A stretch of DNA of 64,000 nucleotides from Alteromonas aquimaris (GCF_026183695.1 NZ_JAPFRD010000011.1:310001-374000); one strand, 5' to 3'; shown: positions 45,362 through 56,682, counted from the stretch's first letter. The notes: a model not told the origin generated them from the sequence alone. A program made the numbers and translations.

Positions 45362-46509
45362 GCGTCGCGAGGCAAGCCTTTTTCTATTGCTCTGGTAAGC
45401 CGTAAGGTTTTGCGGGACCTTAGATTTTCACCCTCACCCCTGGTGCGACTTTGCGTCTGCCGTAAGAGAGCCCACTCGATATGCGGTTTGACCAGTGCTG
45501 ATGCCTCTATGAGCCTCTGTCTCAGGGATGCCTCGATAGCTGGATCATAATGCGCATTCCCCATTGCTACAGCGATATTGCGTAACCATTTTTGATATCC
45601 GATGCGCCGTATCGCAGAACCTTGCGTATGGGTTAAAAACTCTTCCTCGCTCCATTCAAACAACTTGACTAATGAGCGGCCATGCAGTGCTTTGCGGGGA
45701 TAAAAGTCTACTTCTTCGGTTACTGCCGCGAAGCGATTCCACGGGCATATTAATTGACAGTCATCACATCCATATATCCGGTTACCCATTAATGGGCGCA
45801 ACGGCTCAGGGATAATTCCATCATATTCAATAGTCAGATATGAAATGCACTTTCTGGCATCGACTTTATAGGGCGCCACGATAGCATTGGTGGGGCAGAT
45901 CGTCATGCAGGCGGTGCATGTTCCGCAACCTTCCTCAACCGGTTCATCCACCGGTAAAGGTAGGTTAATGAAAAGTTCACCCAGAAAAAACCATGAGCCT
46001 GCATGGCGATTAAGCGTAAGTGAGTGTTTACCAGTCCAACCGATCCCAGCTTTTTCCGCAATCGCATGCTCAAGTACAGGCGCAGAATCGACAAAGGGAC
46101 GACTCTCGAGATCGCTGCATGCAGCAAGAATTTTTTGACTCAATGTTTTCAGTCTTTTTCTAATCACTTTGTGGTAGTCACGTCCCAGCGCATAGCCACT
46201 GATATAACCAATTTTATCATCCTTGAGGTTGCTCGCAAACGACGCATCAGGGGGGAGATAATCCATTCTAACGCTTATCACCCGCACAGTACCTGGCACG
46301 AGTTCTGCGGGACGGGCACGTTTCATGCCATGGCTTTCCATATAGGTCATATCGCCGTGATAACCTTCGCTTAGCCAGTGCTGGAGTGCGGATTCATGTT
46401 TTGACAAGTCAATATCGCTTATCCCAACCTGCTGAAACCCTAGCTTACGGCCCCAAGCCTTGATATCGTTGGTTAATTGAACTAAATCTACCGAATGAAT
46501 AATGGACAT
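45358..46509 (-). CDS. queG: Epoxyqueuosine reductase QueG
   Basis: 383-residue cobalamin and [4Fe-4S]-dependent enzyme that reduces epoxyqueuosine to queuosine in tRNA. The start MSIIHSVDLVQLTNDIKAWG parallels the E. coli N-terminus. Two ferredoxin-type clusters are visible: CGTCTACMTICP and the pair CDDCQLICPWN. DSAPVLEHAIAEKAGIGW is the conserved cobalamin region. Divergent from nnr with only 6 bp between the likely start codons, so each promoter must lie inside the other gene or further off. Confidence 0.96.
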   Translation of the reverse strand: MSIIHSVDLVQLTNDIKAWGRKLGFQQVGISDIDLSKHESALQHWLSEGYHGDMTYMESHGMKRARPAELVPGTVRVISVRMDYLPPDASFASNLKDDKIGYISGYALGRDYHKVIRKRLKTLSQKILAACSDLESRPFVDSAPVLEHAIAEKAGIGWTGKHSLTLNRHAGSWFFLGELFINLPLPVDEPVEEGCGTCTACMTICPTNAIVAPYKVDARKCISYLTIEYDGIIPEPLRPLMGNRIYGCDDCQLICPWNRFAAVTEEVDFYPRKALHGRSLVKLFEWSEEEFLTHTQGSAIRRIGYQKWLRNIAVAMGNAHYDPAIEASLRQRLIEASALVKPHIEWALLRQTQSRTRGEGENLRSRKTLRLTRAIEKGLPRDA

Positions 46510-46515
46510 GTGCTC

Positions 46516-48015
46516 ATGTTAGATAATCAAATCGCGACCAGTTTACCATATAAACTTTATCGGGCCGACCAGGTCCGTGACAACGAGCGAACTGCCGCTG
46601 AAAACAGTGGATGTGATATGTTCGCCCTCATGCAGCGCGCAGGTGCTTCTGTGTTTCGTCAATGCGAACAGCTCGTCCCAGAAGCAGATGTTATTTTAGT
46701 TTTGGTAGGACAAGGAAATAATGCAGGTGATGGTTATATCGCGGCTACACATCTAAAAAATGCAGGCAGACAAGTGATTCTCTGTGCTGTAGAGCCTGAT
46801 CGTGAGTTGGAGGGCGATGCAGGACGTGCGCAGGCCTATTGGCTAAGTACGGGCGGCAAAATTGAATCTTTCTCCAATCAATACTTACAACAAGCGGATT
46901 TAGTTATTGATGCGTTACTAGGTACGGGGATTAATAGTGCGATAAGAAAGGAATTCTCTTTAATTATTGACGACGTGAATGCTTCCGATATACCGGTATT
47001 AAGTATTGATGTGCCCTCTGGATTAGATGCCAACACTGGTCAATCGCTGGGTCGCTGTGTACAGGCGGATGTTACTCTTACCCTGGTAGGCATTAAACTT
47101 GGACTAACCACGGGTGCTGGTAAACAGTCGTGTGGCAAGCTGGTATTTGACGATTTAGGCATCGGAAATGCCTTTAAATCCCTCGCCAGAGCATCCGCAT
47201 CGGCATTAACTATCGAGCAATTCGATAGCATGAAGCCGCGTGATATTCACAGCCATAAAGGATCGTATGGACGCTTACTATGCGTTGGTGGCAATAAAGG
47301 GACCGCGGGGGCTATTCGTTTAAGCAGTGAAGCAGCCTTGCGCAGCGGCGCGGGCATGGTTAGAACGTATGTCCATTCAGGTTCAGTAATTCAAGTGAGT
47401 GCAGGTAGGCCTGAACTGATGGTGACCGATGAGGATCTAGAGCATGCTCTGGAATGGTCTACCTGCGTAGTGATTGGCCCGGGCTTAGGTCAGGATGACT
47501 GGGCGGATGAAGCATTTCAAATGACGTTAAAGCACTGTCAGCAACATGCAAAACCGTTAGTTATCGACGCAGATGCACTTAACCTGCTGAGTAAGCAGGC
47601 GACTGCGTATACCATCAATGACTGCATTATAACGCCACATGCGGGGGAAGCGGCCAGGTTGCTAGGGGTATCGGTAGACGATGTAGAAGGGGAACGCTTT
47701 AACTATGCCCGTCAATGTGCGCAAAGATATCATGCTTTATGTGTGTTAAAAGGCGCTGGGACAATTATTGATAATGAGTCGACAGCATGGGTCTGTTCTC
47801 ACGGCAATCCTGGTCTGGCGACGGCGGGTAGCGGTGACGTATTGAGTGGAATTCTGGGAGCCTTGTTAGCACAAGGAATGTCTACTGAACTGGCTTGTAA
47901 ATACGGTGTAACGCTGCACGCAAAAGCGGGAGATAACATTGCTCAATCCCATGGTCAACGTGGTATGATAGCCAGCGACCTGTTTGATGCAGTGCGCACT
48001 CTGTTGAATCAGTAA
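46516..48015 (+). CDS. nnr: Bifunctional NAD(P)H-hydrate epimerase/dehydratase
   Basis: 499 residues from the ATG at 46516, which has GGA at suitable distance (an in-frame ATG at 46495 lies within queG). Repairs damaged NADHX/NADPHX. The N-terminal epimerase (about 1-215, [16 protein letters not shown]) is joined to a C-terminal ADP-dependent dehydratase (about 230-495, [39 protein letters not shown]). First gene of nnr-tsaE-amiB-mutL-miaA-hfq-hflX-hflKC, the conserved order in gammaproteobacteria. Confidence 0.95.
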   Translation: MLDNQIATSLPYKLYRADQVRDNERTAAENSGCDMFALMQRAGASVFRQCEQLVPEADVILVLVGQGNNAGDGYIAATHLKNAGRQVILCAVEPDRELEGDAGRAQAYWLSTGGKIESFSNQYLQQADLVIDALLGTGINSAIRKEFSLIIDDVNASDIPVLSIDVPSGLDANTGQSLGRCVQADVTLTLVGIKLGLTTGAGKQSCGKLVFDDLGIGNAFKSLARASASALTIEQFDSMKPRDIHSHKGSYGRLLCVGGNKGTAGAIRLSSEAALRSGAGMVRTYVHSGSVIQVSAGRPELMVTDEDLEHALEWSTCVVIGPGLGQDDWADEAFQMTLKHCQQHAKPLVIDADALNLLSKQATAYTINDCIITPHAGEAARLLGVSVDDVEGERFNYARQCAQRYHALCVLKGAGTIIDNESTAWVCSHGNPGLATAGSGDVLSGILGALLAQGMSTELACKYGVTLHAKAGDNIAQSHGQRGMIASDLFDAVRTLLNQ

Positions 48016-48035
48016 CCCATTTATTTGAGCTTTAT

Positions 48036-48521
48036 ATGGCCGAGAACGAATATTCGATTCGCGTTGGCAACGAAATCGAAACCAAGCAAATAGCATCGCA
48101 ATTAGCCTCGGTATGGGAATCTCAAGGGTTCCCAGGCTGTGTAATTTATCTTAATGGTGATTTGGGCGCAGGAAAAACGACCTTTAGCCGCTTTCTAATC
48201 CAACAAGCGGGCCATACAGGTAATGTGAAAAGTCCCACTTACACCCTGGTTGAACCCTATGAATTAGGCGATAAATCCATATATCATTTCGATCTCTACC
48301 GTCTGGCTGATCCTGAAGAATTGGAGTTTATGGGGATACGTGATTATTTTACCGAACGGACCTTGTGTATAGTCGAGTGGCCCCAGAAAGGAAGCGGGTG
48401 CTTGGCATCTGCTGATATTATCATTACTATAACGGTTACAGGCGAGCAGCGAGACTTTTCGTTATCTGCTTCGAGTGAGACTGGGCAGGCGTTACTTTCC
48501 CAGTTGGTTAAAGGCACGTAG
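48036..48521 (+). CDS. tsaE: tRNA threonylcarbamoyladenosine ATPase TsaE
   Basis: 161-residue P-loop ATPase needed with TsaB/TsaD to make the t6A37 modification of ANN-decoding tRNAs. Walker A is [13 protein letters not shown], followed by [13 protein letters not shown] and [21 protein letters not shown]. Length is typical. 20 bp after nnr. Confidence 0.96.
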   Translation: MAENEYSIRVGNEIETKQIASQLASVWESQGFPGCVIYLNGDLGAGKTTFSRFLIQQAGHTGNVKSPTYTLVEPYELGDKSIYHFDLYRLADPEELEFMGIRDYFTERTLCIVEWPQKGSGCLASADIIITITVTGEQRDFSLSASSETGQALLSQLVKGT

Positions 48522-48573
48522 AAGCCGAATGAATACTAAAAAGTAGAGTTTTTTAAAGAGTTAAGGGCGAAGT

Positions 48574-49893
48574 ATGTGGCGCGGCTTCTTATTAGGTTTG
48601 ATTTTTTGGGTGATACCCACCGCGTTACAGGCTGCTCAGAATACCATTCAGACGGTTCGCGTATCGCAGGAAGCGGGCCAAACACGTCTGGTGTTTGATT
48701 TAAGGAGCGCACCTGAATTTACTTACTTCAGCTTAACTAATCCCAACCGACTGGTAATTGATTTAGCCAATACAAGCGATGCAGCGAGTTTATCCAGCCA
48801 GGATGAATTAGGTTCGTTAGTCAGGCGCATCCGTTACTCGACCCCTAAAAACAGTCAATCTGCGCGACTTGTCATTGATTTGGCCAGAAAAGCAGAGCCT
48901 ACTCTTTTTCCCATTACGCCTTCCGGCGGGTTTGGTCACCGTCTGGTGGTAGATTTGGCCGACAGTGACGCTTCCCCAGCCAGCGTATTGATAGACAGTA
49001 CCAACAATCAACGTGACAAAGATATTTTAATCGCGATTGATGCTGGCCATGGCGGCAATGACCCCGGTTCCGTGGGGCCAGCAGGTACTTACGAAAAAAA
49101 TATTACCCTGAGTATTGCAAAGAAGTTAGAAGCAATCGTCAACGCCGAGCCTGGTATGCGTGCCATCCCTATTCGAACGGGAGATTATTATATCTATCCA
49201 ACCAAACGCCCTGAAATAGCTCGTAGGAATAAGGCCGATTTATTGGTCTCTATTCACGCGGATGCCTTTACCACGCCTCAACCCAGAGGAGGCTCCGTTT
49301 GGGTATTATCAATGGGACGTGCAGATACGGAGCTGGGTCGCTGGATGGAAAAAACCGAGCGCCACTCTGAGCTACTTGGTGGCGCCGCCGAAGTTATTAC
49401 CGATAAAACATCCGAACGTTATTTAGCCGAGACGATCCTTGGTTTGTCGATGGATCATTCCATGGCGTCCAGCTATGACTTAAGTGAGAAGGTGATTGAA
49501 GAAATGAAACAGGTGACGCGAATGCACAAGCGTCGCCCACAATCTGCCAGTCTCGCGGTACTGACCTCGCCTGACATTCCTTCAATCTTGGTAGAAGTAG
49601 GCTTTATTTCCAACCCCCAGGAGGAAAAAAATCTAAATTGGGCTGAATATCGCCAACGGCTTGCTCAGTCGATGTTTGATGCGATCAAGGCTTACTTTAG
49701 CCAGGTGCCACCGGATGGGACATTATGGGCGTCGTGGAAAGAGAAGAACCGGACTCATAAGGTACGCAGTGGCGAATCACTTTCTTTGCTTGCGCAACGC
49801 TATAATGTCAAAGTGGCCAGTATCAAAGAAGCAAATAATTTAAGTACCGATGTGGTCAGAATTGGCCAGTTGCTTACTATTCCCAGTACGTAA
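48574..49893 (+). CDS. amiB: N-acetylmuramoyl-L-alanine amidase AmiB
   Basis: 439-residue periplasmic zinc amidase that splits septal peptidoglycan during division. Signal peptide about 1-21. An AMIN domain (about 25-125) is followed by an Amidase_3 catalytic domain (about 150-375). Zinc ligands are His in IDAGHGGNDPG, Glu in GTYEKNI and His in SIHADAF, and the catalytic Glu is in VEVGFISN. A C-terminal LysM (about 393-437, HKVRSGESLSLLAQRYNV) binds peptidoglycan. Family members of this type need EnvC/NlpD-type activators. Confidence 0.96.
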   Translation: MWRGFLLGLIFWVIPTALQAAQNTIQTVRVSQEAGQTRLVFDLRSAPEFTYFSLTNPNRLVIDLANTSDAASLSSQDELGSLVRRIRYSTPKNSQSARLVIDLARKAEPTLFPITPSGGFGHRLVVDLADSDASPASVLIDSTNNQRDKDILIAIDAGHGGNDPGSVGPAGTYEKNITLSIAKKLEAIVNAEPGMRAIPIRTGDYYIYPTKRPEIARRNKADLLVSIHADAFTTPQPRGGSVWVLSMGRADTELGRWMEKTERHSELLGGAAEVITDKTSERYLAETILGLSMDHSMASSYDLSEKVIEEMKQVTRMHKRRPQSASLAVLTSPDIPSILVEVGFISNPQEEKNLNWAEYRQRLAQSMFDAIKAYFSQVPPDGTLWASWKEKNRTHKVRSGESLSLLAQRYNVKVASIKEANNLSTDVVRIGQLLTIPST

Positions 49894-49920
49894 CATCTGA
49901 AACTTTCAACGGAAAAAACG

Positions 49921-51651
49921 TTGCCAATAAAATTACTCCCTCCACAACTTGCCAACCAGATCGCCGCAGGCGAAGTGGTCGAACGGCCAGCGTCAGTGGT
50001 TAAAGAGCTGGTTGAAAACAGTATCGATGCAGGTTCGACCCAGATTGAAATAGACATTGAGAAAGGGGGCCATAAACGAATTAAGATTCGTGACAATGGT
50101 CAGGGTATCGCTCACGATGAACTTGAGTTGGCGTTAAGTCGTCATGCGACCAGTAAAATAGCGACGCTTGATGATTTAGAACAAATCCTATCACTCGGCT
50201 TTCGCGGTGAAGCATTAGCCAGTATCAGTTCTGTAAGTCGACTAACATTGACTTCTAAGCCAGCCAATCAGGAACAGGCATGGCAGGCACATTGCCATGG
50301 GCGCGATATGGCAGTTAAGTTAAATCCCGTAGCCCACCCCAACGGAACTACCATTGATGCAGCTGACTTATTTTATAATACCCCAGCCAGACGCAAATTT
50401 TTACGTACAGAAAAAACCGAATTTCAACATATTGATGACATCATAAAACGTATTGCTCTAAGTCACCATAAAGTGGGTTTTATACTGCGTCATAATGGCA
50501 AAACAGTACGTAAGTTAGCGGGACGGGCCGAACAGGATAAAAGTAAACGCATTGGGGATTTGCTTGGGCAGAAATTTATTGGCAACAGTACGTATTTAAA
50601 AACGGACTATGACAGCATTAAAATGGAGGCCTGGTTAGGTAGTTTAAGTGAGGTACGCAGCAGTAACGACTGCCAGTTTTCGTTTGTTAATGGGCGAGGA
50701 ATGCGCGATAAACTTATTCTACATGCGCTCAGACAGGCCTATGAAATGACGTGGGGTATCGCTGAACAACCTGCTTTTGTGGTGTTCTTAAGTGTGCCAG
50801 CTCGGGATGTTGATGTGAATGTGCATCCAGCCAAGCACGAAGTACGCTTTCAGCAAGCGCGCCTTGTCCACGACTTTATTGTGCAGGCAGTCAGTCAGGC
50901 CTTAAGCGAGGATGCAGCTGGGACTAGCGCTAACGGAAGTTATCAACATCAGCCTAATCACGATTACATTCAGCCGCTTTCCCAATCTGTGCGCGAAAAT
51001 ACAACGGCTTCTCCAGCGCTAAAAGGTTACTCGAGCAAGCGTGAAAACACCGCGAGCCGACACTCTTCAATTTCTTCTTCGCGTGCATCGGCAAGCTATA
51101 ATTCGGCGTATAGCGCATTGATGACACCTACACCTGAGGGGCAGGTAAGCAAGCAGTCTCCATTCACAACCCTAAAATTATCGTCTCATTACCGCGTAAG
51201 TGTTTTCAATGAAACGGCTTATTTACTTTCCGCCAAACAGCTGGTGCCCGAAGCCATCATTGCCCAAATCACGTCGGCATCAACCGGGCACCCGTTGCTC
51301 ATGCCGGTCGCAATTGAAATGCAGTCGGTGCCTAAACGCCAGCTGGATCTGCTCCGCAGTGCGCATTTCAAGATTGATCAGGTAGCTGGTAAAGTCAGGT
51401 TACAGCAGGTTCCTTCCGGTTGTAGACATTTTCCCTGGGTAGTGCTGTTTCCTAAGCTGATGTCCGGCTCGGCCAACAGTCTCGAGGCTTTACTAAGCGA
51501 AACCTTTTCTGCGCATCAGGATTGGGATGAGCCTGTGATACAGTACAGTTGGGACTGGTTCGATGCCCTGCCCCTTGCGAAACAAGAACAACTGGTTTTG
51601 AATAATGCGCGTGCGGTGTCAACCTCCACGCTGATTAGTTGCTGGGATTAA
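49921..51651 (+). CDS. mutL: DNA mismatch repair protein MutL
   Basis: 576-residue GHKL ATPase linking MutS to MutH. Start is TTG; the protein begins [20 protein letters not shown], matching the E. coli N-terminus. ATP-binding motifs: [26 protein letters not shown] variable low-complexity Ser-rich linker spans about 330-400. The C-terminal dimerisation domain lacks the DQHAxxE endonuclease motif, as expected where MutH makes the nick. It lies 27 bp after amiB and 3 bp before miaA. Confidence 0.96.
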   Translation: MPIKLLPPQLANQIAAGEVVERPASVVKELVENSIDAGSTQIEIDIEKGGHKRIKIRDNGQGIAHDELELALSRHATSKIATLDDLEQILSLGFRGEALASISSVSRLTLTSKPANQEQAWQAHCHGRDMAVKLNPVAHPNGTTIDAADLFYNTPARRKFLRTEKTEFQHIDDIIKRIALSHHKVGFILRHNGKTVRKLAGRAEQDKSKRIGDLLGQKFIGNSTYLKTDYDSIKMEAWLGSLSEVRSSNDCQFSFVNGRGMRDKLILHALRQAYEMTWGIAEQPAFVVFLSVPARDVDVNVHPAKHEVRFQQARLVHDFIVQAVSQALSEDAAGTSANGSYQHQPNHDYIQPLSQSVRENTTASPALKGYSSKRENTASRHSSISSSRASASYNSAYSALMTPTPEGQVSKQSPFTTLKLSSHYRVSVFNETAYLLSAKQLVPEAIIAQITSASTGHPLLMPVAIEMQSVPKRQLDLLRSAHFKIDQVAGKVRLQQVPSGCRHFPWVVLFPKLMSGSANSLEALLSETFSAHQDWDEPVIQYSWDWFDALPLAKQEQLVLNNARAVSTSTLISCWD

Positions 51652-51654
51652 ACC

Positions 51655-52587
51655 ATGAGTAATCAACCTCAAGCAATGCCGGTGGTGGCGATCATGGGAC
51701 CCACTGCATCCGGTAAAACCGACTTGGCGTTATCCCTCGCTAAAGAACTTCCCTGCGAAGTGATCAGTGTTGATTCAGCCTTGGTATTTAAAGGAATGGA
51801 TATCGGCACAGCAAAGCCAACCACTGAAGAGCGACAGCTGTGTCCTCACCACCTGATTGATATTCTAGATCCCAGTGAAAGTTACTCTGTTACCCAATTT
51901 TGTAATGATACCAATCGATTGGTGTCGCAAATTCATCACCGGGGCAACATCCCAATCCTGGTCGGTGGTACAATGATGTACTTTAATGCCTTGATAAATG
52001 GAATTTCGCCCTTACCTAAGTCCGATGAAGCAATTCGCCAGACTATTTGTGAAGAGGCAGAACAGTCTGGGTGGAGTAAAATGCATGCGCAGCTGCAGCA
52101 AATTGACCCGGTCAGTGCTGAGCGTATTCATCCGAACGATCCACAACGTTTAACGCGAGCGCTTGAAGTTTACCGTAGTTCAGGTAAGCCACTGACTTAC
52201 TGGCAACAGCAAGAAGTCTCGAAAACGCCTTTTGAGATAACGCAATTCGCCATTGCACCGCAGGATAGAGCAGTACTGCACAGGCGCATTGAAAAACGAT
52301 TTAAGCAAATGCTTGCCGGGGGATTTGTTGAAGAGGTGAGAAAACTCTATCAACGAGGTGATCTTCATATGGATTTACCCGCTATACGTTCAGTAGGTTA
52401 TAGACAAGTTTGGCAGTATCTTAACCAAACATTCAGTTACGATGAGATGCAGGAGCGAGGAATCATTGCCACCAGGCAGCTCGCTAAGCGACAGCTCACT
52501 TGGTTGCGGGGATGGAATTCTCTTGACTGGCTGGACACATTTGCGAACAATAATTTGTCTAAAATTTTGGCAAAAATCGATCGCTAA
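51655..52587 (+). CDS. miaA: tRNA dimethylallyltransferase MiaA
   Basis: 310-residue enzyme that adds dimethylallyl to A37 of UNN-reading tRNAs. P-loop [11 protein letters not shown] at about 15; [17 protein letters not shown] and [15 protein letters not shown] are the other conserved segments. Starts 3 bp after mutL and precedes hfq as in E. coli. Confidence 0.97.
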   Translation: MSNQPQAMPVVAIMGPTASGKTDLALSLAKELPCEVISVDSALVFKGMDIGTAKPTTEERQLCPHHLIDILDPSESYSVTQFCNDTNRLVSQIHHRGNIPILVGGTMMYFNALINGISPLPKSDEAIRQTICEEAEQSGWSKMHAQLQQIDPVSAERIHPNDPQRLTRALEVYRSSGKPLTYWQQQEVSKTPFEITQFAIAPQDRAVLHRRIEKRFKQMLAGGFVEEVRKLYQRGDLHMDLPAIRSVGYRQVWQYLNQTFSYDEMQERGIIATRQLAKRQLTWLRGWNSLDWLDTFANNNLSKILAKIDR

Positions 52588-52657
52588 GCTGTAGGTTGTG
52601 ATATAAATAGTAAGACGCGGTGAAAACACTTGTTTTCATTGAAATAATAAAAATTAA

Positions 52658-52915
<258 letters not shown>

Positions 52916-52932
52916 ACTAGAAGGAATTACGC

Positions 52933-54222
52933 TTGTTTGACCGTTATCAAGCCGGTGAACAGGCTGTACTTGTTCATGTCCATTTTTCTGACGAGAATTC
53001 TAAAGAAGATTTAGCCGAACTTGAGCTTTTAGTAGCGTCAGCAGGAGTAGAAGCGGTAGATGTGCTTACTACGTCGCGCCAGGCTCCCCACGCTAAATAT
53101 TTTGTAGGTTCAGGCAAAGCTGAAGAAATTGCTTCAGCAGTGAAAGCGCATGATGCCAATGTGGTAATTTTCAATCATGCTCTTTCCCCCTCTCAGGAAA
53201 GAAACCTTGAAGCTATCTGTCAATGTCGTGTGCTTGACCGCACCGGACTCATTCTGGATATTTTTGCGCAACGTGCCCGTACGCATGAAGGTAAGTTACA
53301 AGTCGAATTAGCGCAACTACGTCACATTTCTACCCGTCTGATTCGGGGTTGGACGCATTTAGAACGTCAGAAAGGGGGCATAGGATTACGCGGTCCTGGT
53401 GAGACTCAGCTTGAAACCGATAGAAGGTTATTGCGAGGAAGAATTAAAGCTATTTTGCGCCGGCTCGAAAAAGTGCAGAAACAGCGAGAACAAGGCCGAC
53501 GATCGCGCAAGCGGGCTGAGATCCCCACGGTGTCATTAGTAGGTTACACCAACGCTGGTAAATCGACATTGTTCAACCAAATCACTAACTCACACGTATA
53601 TGCAGCAGACCAATTGTTTGCCACGCTGGACCCTACCTTGCGTAAGATTGAACTCAATGAGGTGGGTGCCACCATTCTGGCCGATACAGTTGGATTTATC
53701 CGTCACCTTCCCCATGATCTTGTTGCCGCGTTTAAAGCGACATTACAAGAGACGCAAGAGGCGGATTTACTTTTACATGTTGTCGATGTCAGTGAAGCAA
53801 ACCATCGAGAAACGATGGGTGAGGTAAACGCCGTGCTGGAAGAGATAGACGCAGATGAAATTCAGCAACTCATTGTGTGTAATAAAATTGATAGTATGGA
53901 CGGTGTTGTCGCACGGATAGATCGCGATGATGAAGATGTGCCCATTCGCGTTTGGATGTCGGCAAAAACAGGTGAGGGCGTCGAGCTCCTACATCAGGCC
54001 TTATCCGAGTGCCTTGGCCGCAGTATGGTAAATTATACGCTGCGGATCCCCCCGGCTCATAGTCAGTTGCGTGGGGTGTTATACGAATTAAATTGCATTG
54101 ATAGTGAAGTATATGATTCAACAGGTGACTGGATTGTCGATGTTCGAATGCCATCTGTTGACTGGAACAGGCTTGAAAAAAGGCTGGATAAAGGAATCTC
54201 TTCTTTTGTCGTACAGCATTAA
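52933..54222 (+). CDS. hflX: Ribosome-associated GTPase HflX
   Basis: 429-residue GTPase that rescues stalled ribosomes under heat stress. Start is TTG, 17 bp after hfq. The N-terminal HflX domain (about 1-185) includes SRQAPHAKYFVGSGKAEEI and GPGETQLETDRRLL. The G domain (about 200-360) has GYTNAGKSTLFN, DTVGFIRHLP and NKID. Operon member between hfq and hflK. Confidence 0.96.
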   Translation: MFDRYQAGEQAVLVHVHFSDENSKEDLAELELLVASAGVEAVDVLTTSRQAPHAKYFVGSGKAEEIASAVKAHDANVVIFNHALSPSQERNLEAICQCRVLDRTGLILDIFAQRARTHEGKLQVELAQLRHISTRLIRGWTHLERQKGGIGLRGPGETQLETDRRLLRGRIKAILRRLEKVQKQREQGRRSRKRAEIPTVSLVGYTNAGKSTLFNQITNSHVYAADQLFATLDPTLRKIELNEVGATILADTVGFIRHLPHDLVAAFKATLQETQEADLLLHVVDVSEANHRETMGEVNAVLEEIDADEIQQLIVCNKIDSMDGVVARIDRDDEDVPIRVWMSAKTGEGVELLHQALSECLGRSMVNYTLRIPPAHSQLRGVLYELNCIDSEVYDSTGDWIVDVRMPSVDWNRLEKRLDKGISSFVVQH

Positions 54223-54285
54223 GCGCTAAACTCCTCAATGCTCTTAAATACGAATTTTAATTAAAACCACTTACGGAGTAATAGC

Positions 54286-55434
54286 ATGGCTTGGAATGAG
54301 CCGGGTGGCAAAAACAACGACCCGTGGAAAAATCGCGGAGGCCGGGACCAAGGCCCACCGGATTTGGATGATGTGTTCAAAAATTTGTTTGGCAAATTCG
54401 GCAAGTCCGGCGGCGGTAAAGGCGGCTCGGGTTCGAATATGGGCAAATTTGGTATAGGTCTGATAGTTGGCCTATTGGTGGTAATTTGGTTTGTAAGTGG
54501 GTTTTATACCATTCGCGAAGCGGAGCGCGGTGTTGTGCTGCGTTTTGGCCAGTATTATAAGCAGGTTGAACCGGGCTTACGGTGGAAACCGACGTTCATT
54601 GATCGAGTGATTCCGGTAGATGTGCAATCTATTCGAGATCAAGCGTCATCGGGTTCAATGCTTACTGAAGATGAAAACGTGGTGCGTGTGCAGATGGAGA
54701 TGCAATACCGCGTGGTGGATCCCTATCGATGGACCTTTGCCGTGACAAGTCCTGAAATGAGCTTAAGCCAGGCACTCGATAGCGCTATTCGCTACGTCGT
54801 CGGCCATTCTTCAATGGATGACGTGCTGACGGACGGCCGTGAAGTGACGCGTCAACGGGTATGGGAAGAGCTGCAATCAATTATTGAGCCTTACAATCTT
54901 GGGGTATCAATTTTAGATATGAACTTTAAAGACGCCAGACCTCCAGAAGAAGTGAAAGACGCTTTTGATGACGCTATTTCTGCGCAGGAAGATGAGCAGC
55001 GTTTTATTCGTGAAGCAGAGGCTTACGCCCGTGAAATTGAACCACGTGCCCGTGGTCAGGTGAACCGGATGAATGAAGAAGCTCAGGCATATAAAGAGCG
55101 AGTGATTCTTGAAGCGCAAGGTGAAGTGGCTCGTTTTGCTGAGTTACTTCCACAGTACGAAAAAGCTCCCGAAGTAACGCGTGATCGTATCTATCTGGAA
55201 ACGATGGAAGAAGTTTACAGTCGCACCAGTAAGATACTCATTGATAATGAAAAGGGCAGCAGCATGATGTATTTGCCGCTGGACAAAATCATGGAACGTC
55301 AAGGCAGTATGGAACCTAAGCGTTCAAGAAGCTCCTTACAAGGTTTACAAAATCAAGGGGATCGTGAGCGTAATCAAACTTCACAAAATGAATCTGGCTT
55401 AAGAGAAGGCCGGTTCAGGAATGAGAGGGAGTAA
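54286..55434 (+). CDS. hflK: FtsH protease modulator HflK
   Basis: 382-residue inner-membrane SPFH/stomatin protein that forms the HflKC cage around FtsH. A Gly/Asn-rich cytoplasmic N-terminus (about 1-58) is followed by a transmembrane helix (about 60-80, IGLIVGLLVVIWFVSGFYTI) and an SPFH domain (about 80-300) with EAERGVVLRFGQY. The C-terminal tail is charged and polar. 6 bp before hflC. Confidence 0.96.
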   Translation: MAWNEPGGKNNDPWKNRGGRDQGPPDLDDVFKNLFGKFGKSGGGKGGSGSNMGKFGIGLIVGLLVVIWFVSGFYTIREAERGVVLRFGQYYKQVEPGLRWKPTFIDRVIPVDVQSIRDQASSGSMLTEDENVVRVQMEMQYRVVDPYRWTFAVTSPEMSLSQALDSAIRYVVGHSSMDDVLTDGREVTRQRVWEELQSIIEPYNLGVSILDMNFKDARPPEEVKDAFDDAISAQEDEQRFIREAEAYAREIEPRARGQVNRMNEEAQAYKERVILEAQGEVARFAELLPQYEKAPEVTRDRIYLETMEEVYSRTSKILIDNEKGSSMMYLPLDKIMERQGSMEPKRSRSSLQGLQNQGDRERNQTSQNESGLREGRFRNERE

Positions 55435-55440
55435 ACGACC

Positions 55441-56334
55441 ATGAAGAATTTATTAATTGTTGTCATAATTATCCTTGGCGTATTGGCTTCCGGCTCATTA
55501 TTTGTGGTAAAGGAAGGCGAAAGAGCCATTGTTATCCAGTTTGGTAAAGTAGATCGCGATGCTGAAACGGGCGAGACTAAAGTATTTGAACCAGGATTGC
55601 ATTTTAAAATTCCGTTAATTGATACGGTGAAACACTTAGATGCCCGCATTCAAACCCTCGATGATGCACCGGATCGCTTTGTCACCTCAGAGAAAAAAGA
55701 TCTGATTGTAGATTCTTATGTAAAGTGGAAAATAAAAGATTTTGCGCGTTACTATTTATCTACCGGTGGCAACAAGTTACAGGCTGAAGCCTTATTAAAG
55801 CAGAAAGTGAATAACGGCTTACGTTCGGAATTTGGTGCCAGAACCATTGCCCAAATTGTTTCTGGTGAGCGTTCTGCATTAATGAATCAGGCAATGGAGC
55901 AAGCTGCGTCTTCCTCGGACGAACTGGGTATCGGTATTGTTGATGTAAGGGTAAAACAGATTAATCTGCCAACTGAAGTCAGCAATTCTATTTTCCAGCG
56001 TATGCGAGCTGAACGTGCGGGTGTGGCGAGAGAACACAGGTCTGAAGGTCAAGAGCAGGCTGAAGTTATTCGTGCAGATATTGACGCCAAAGTGACTGTC
56101 ATGCTGGCAGATGCAGAGCGTAACGCCCGTCAGGTTAAAGGTGAGGGAGACGCATTAGCGGCACAGATTTACGCTGATACGTACTCTAGAAACCCCGAGT
56201 TCTATAGTTTCCTGCGGAGTATGGATGCCTATCGTAGGAGCTTTAACAGCAAACAGGATGTGCTGGTAGTGGAGCCTGACAACGATTTCTTCCAATATAT
56301 GAATGGAAAGAAAATCGCGGAAAAAGAAAAGTAA
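55441..56334 (+). CDS. hflC: FtsH protease modulator HflC
   Basis: 297-residue SPFH partner of HflK. Transmembrane helix about 3-22 (NLLIVVIIILGVLASGSLFV), then EGERAIVIQFGKV and the coiled-coil-rich SPFH body with RAERAGVAREHRSEGQEQAE. Last gene of the nnr-hflC run, followed by a strong terminator. Confidence 0.96.
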   Translation: MKNLLIVVIIILGVLASGSLFVVKEGERAIVIQFGKVDRDAETGETKVFEPGLHFKIPLIDTVKHLDARIQTLDDAPDRFVTSEKKDLIVDSYVKWKIKDFARYYLSTGGNKLQAEALLKQKVNNGLRSEFGARTIAQIVSGERSALMNQAMEQAASSSDELGIGIVDVRVKQINLPTEVSNSIFQRMRAERAGVAREHRSEGQEQAEVIRADIDAKVTVMLADAERNARQVKGEGDALAAQIYADTYSRNPEFYSFLRSMDAYRRSFNSKQDVLVVEPDNDFFQYMNGKKIAEKEK

Positions 56335-56342
56335 CGCGAAGA

Positions 56343-56367
56343 GCCGGTGTTTTTCACCGGCTTTTTT
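56343..56367 (+). terminator. Rho-independent terminator after hflC
   Basis: GCCGGTG (56343-56349) and CACCGGC (56355-56361) with a 5-nt loop, followed by six T. Confidence 0.93.
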
Positions 56368-56443
56368 AATTCTATGGATATTAACAAAATTTAGCTTAAA
56401 CCTCATATAACCTTGTCCTTGCTACTCATATTCTAGTCGAAAA

Positions 56444-56475
56444 ATAACTTATAATGATTAAGTGATATAAGTTAT
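56444..56475. promoter_or_regulatory. Operator-like inverted repeat upstream of the AbgT-type transporter
   Basis: ATAACTTATA and TATAAGTTAT are perfect 10-bp inverted arms with a 12-bp spacer. A TATAAT hexamer (56450-56455) lies inside the left arm, so a dimeric regulator bound here would cover a possible -10 box. The remaining gap to the AbgT start at 56683 is AT-rich with no other recognised element. Confidence 0.5.
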
Positions 56476-56682
56476 CCCTCTGATTACAAATCACAAATTA
56501 CTGAATAAATTCAGTTTCATCCGTTAAATTAAGTTTTGCTGATAAGCGACAGGATTCTTGCTAGAATAATGGCAAAATCAAGCCATAGATAAATAATAAA
56601 TGGCATGTGGTGATGAATAACCATACATCACAATTAAGACTTAACAGCTACGTGTTTATCACATAACGTCAGAGGAAGTAGG

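Noticed and set aside
49921-51651. Endonuclease-active MutL
   Set aside because: The DQHAxxE metal-binding motif is not present in the C-terminal domain.
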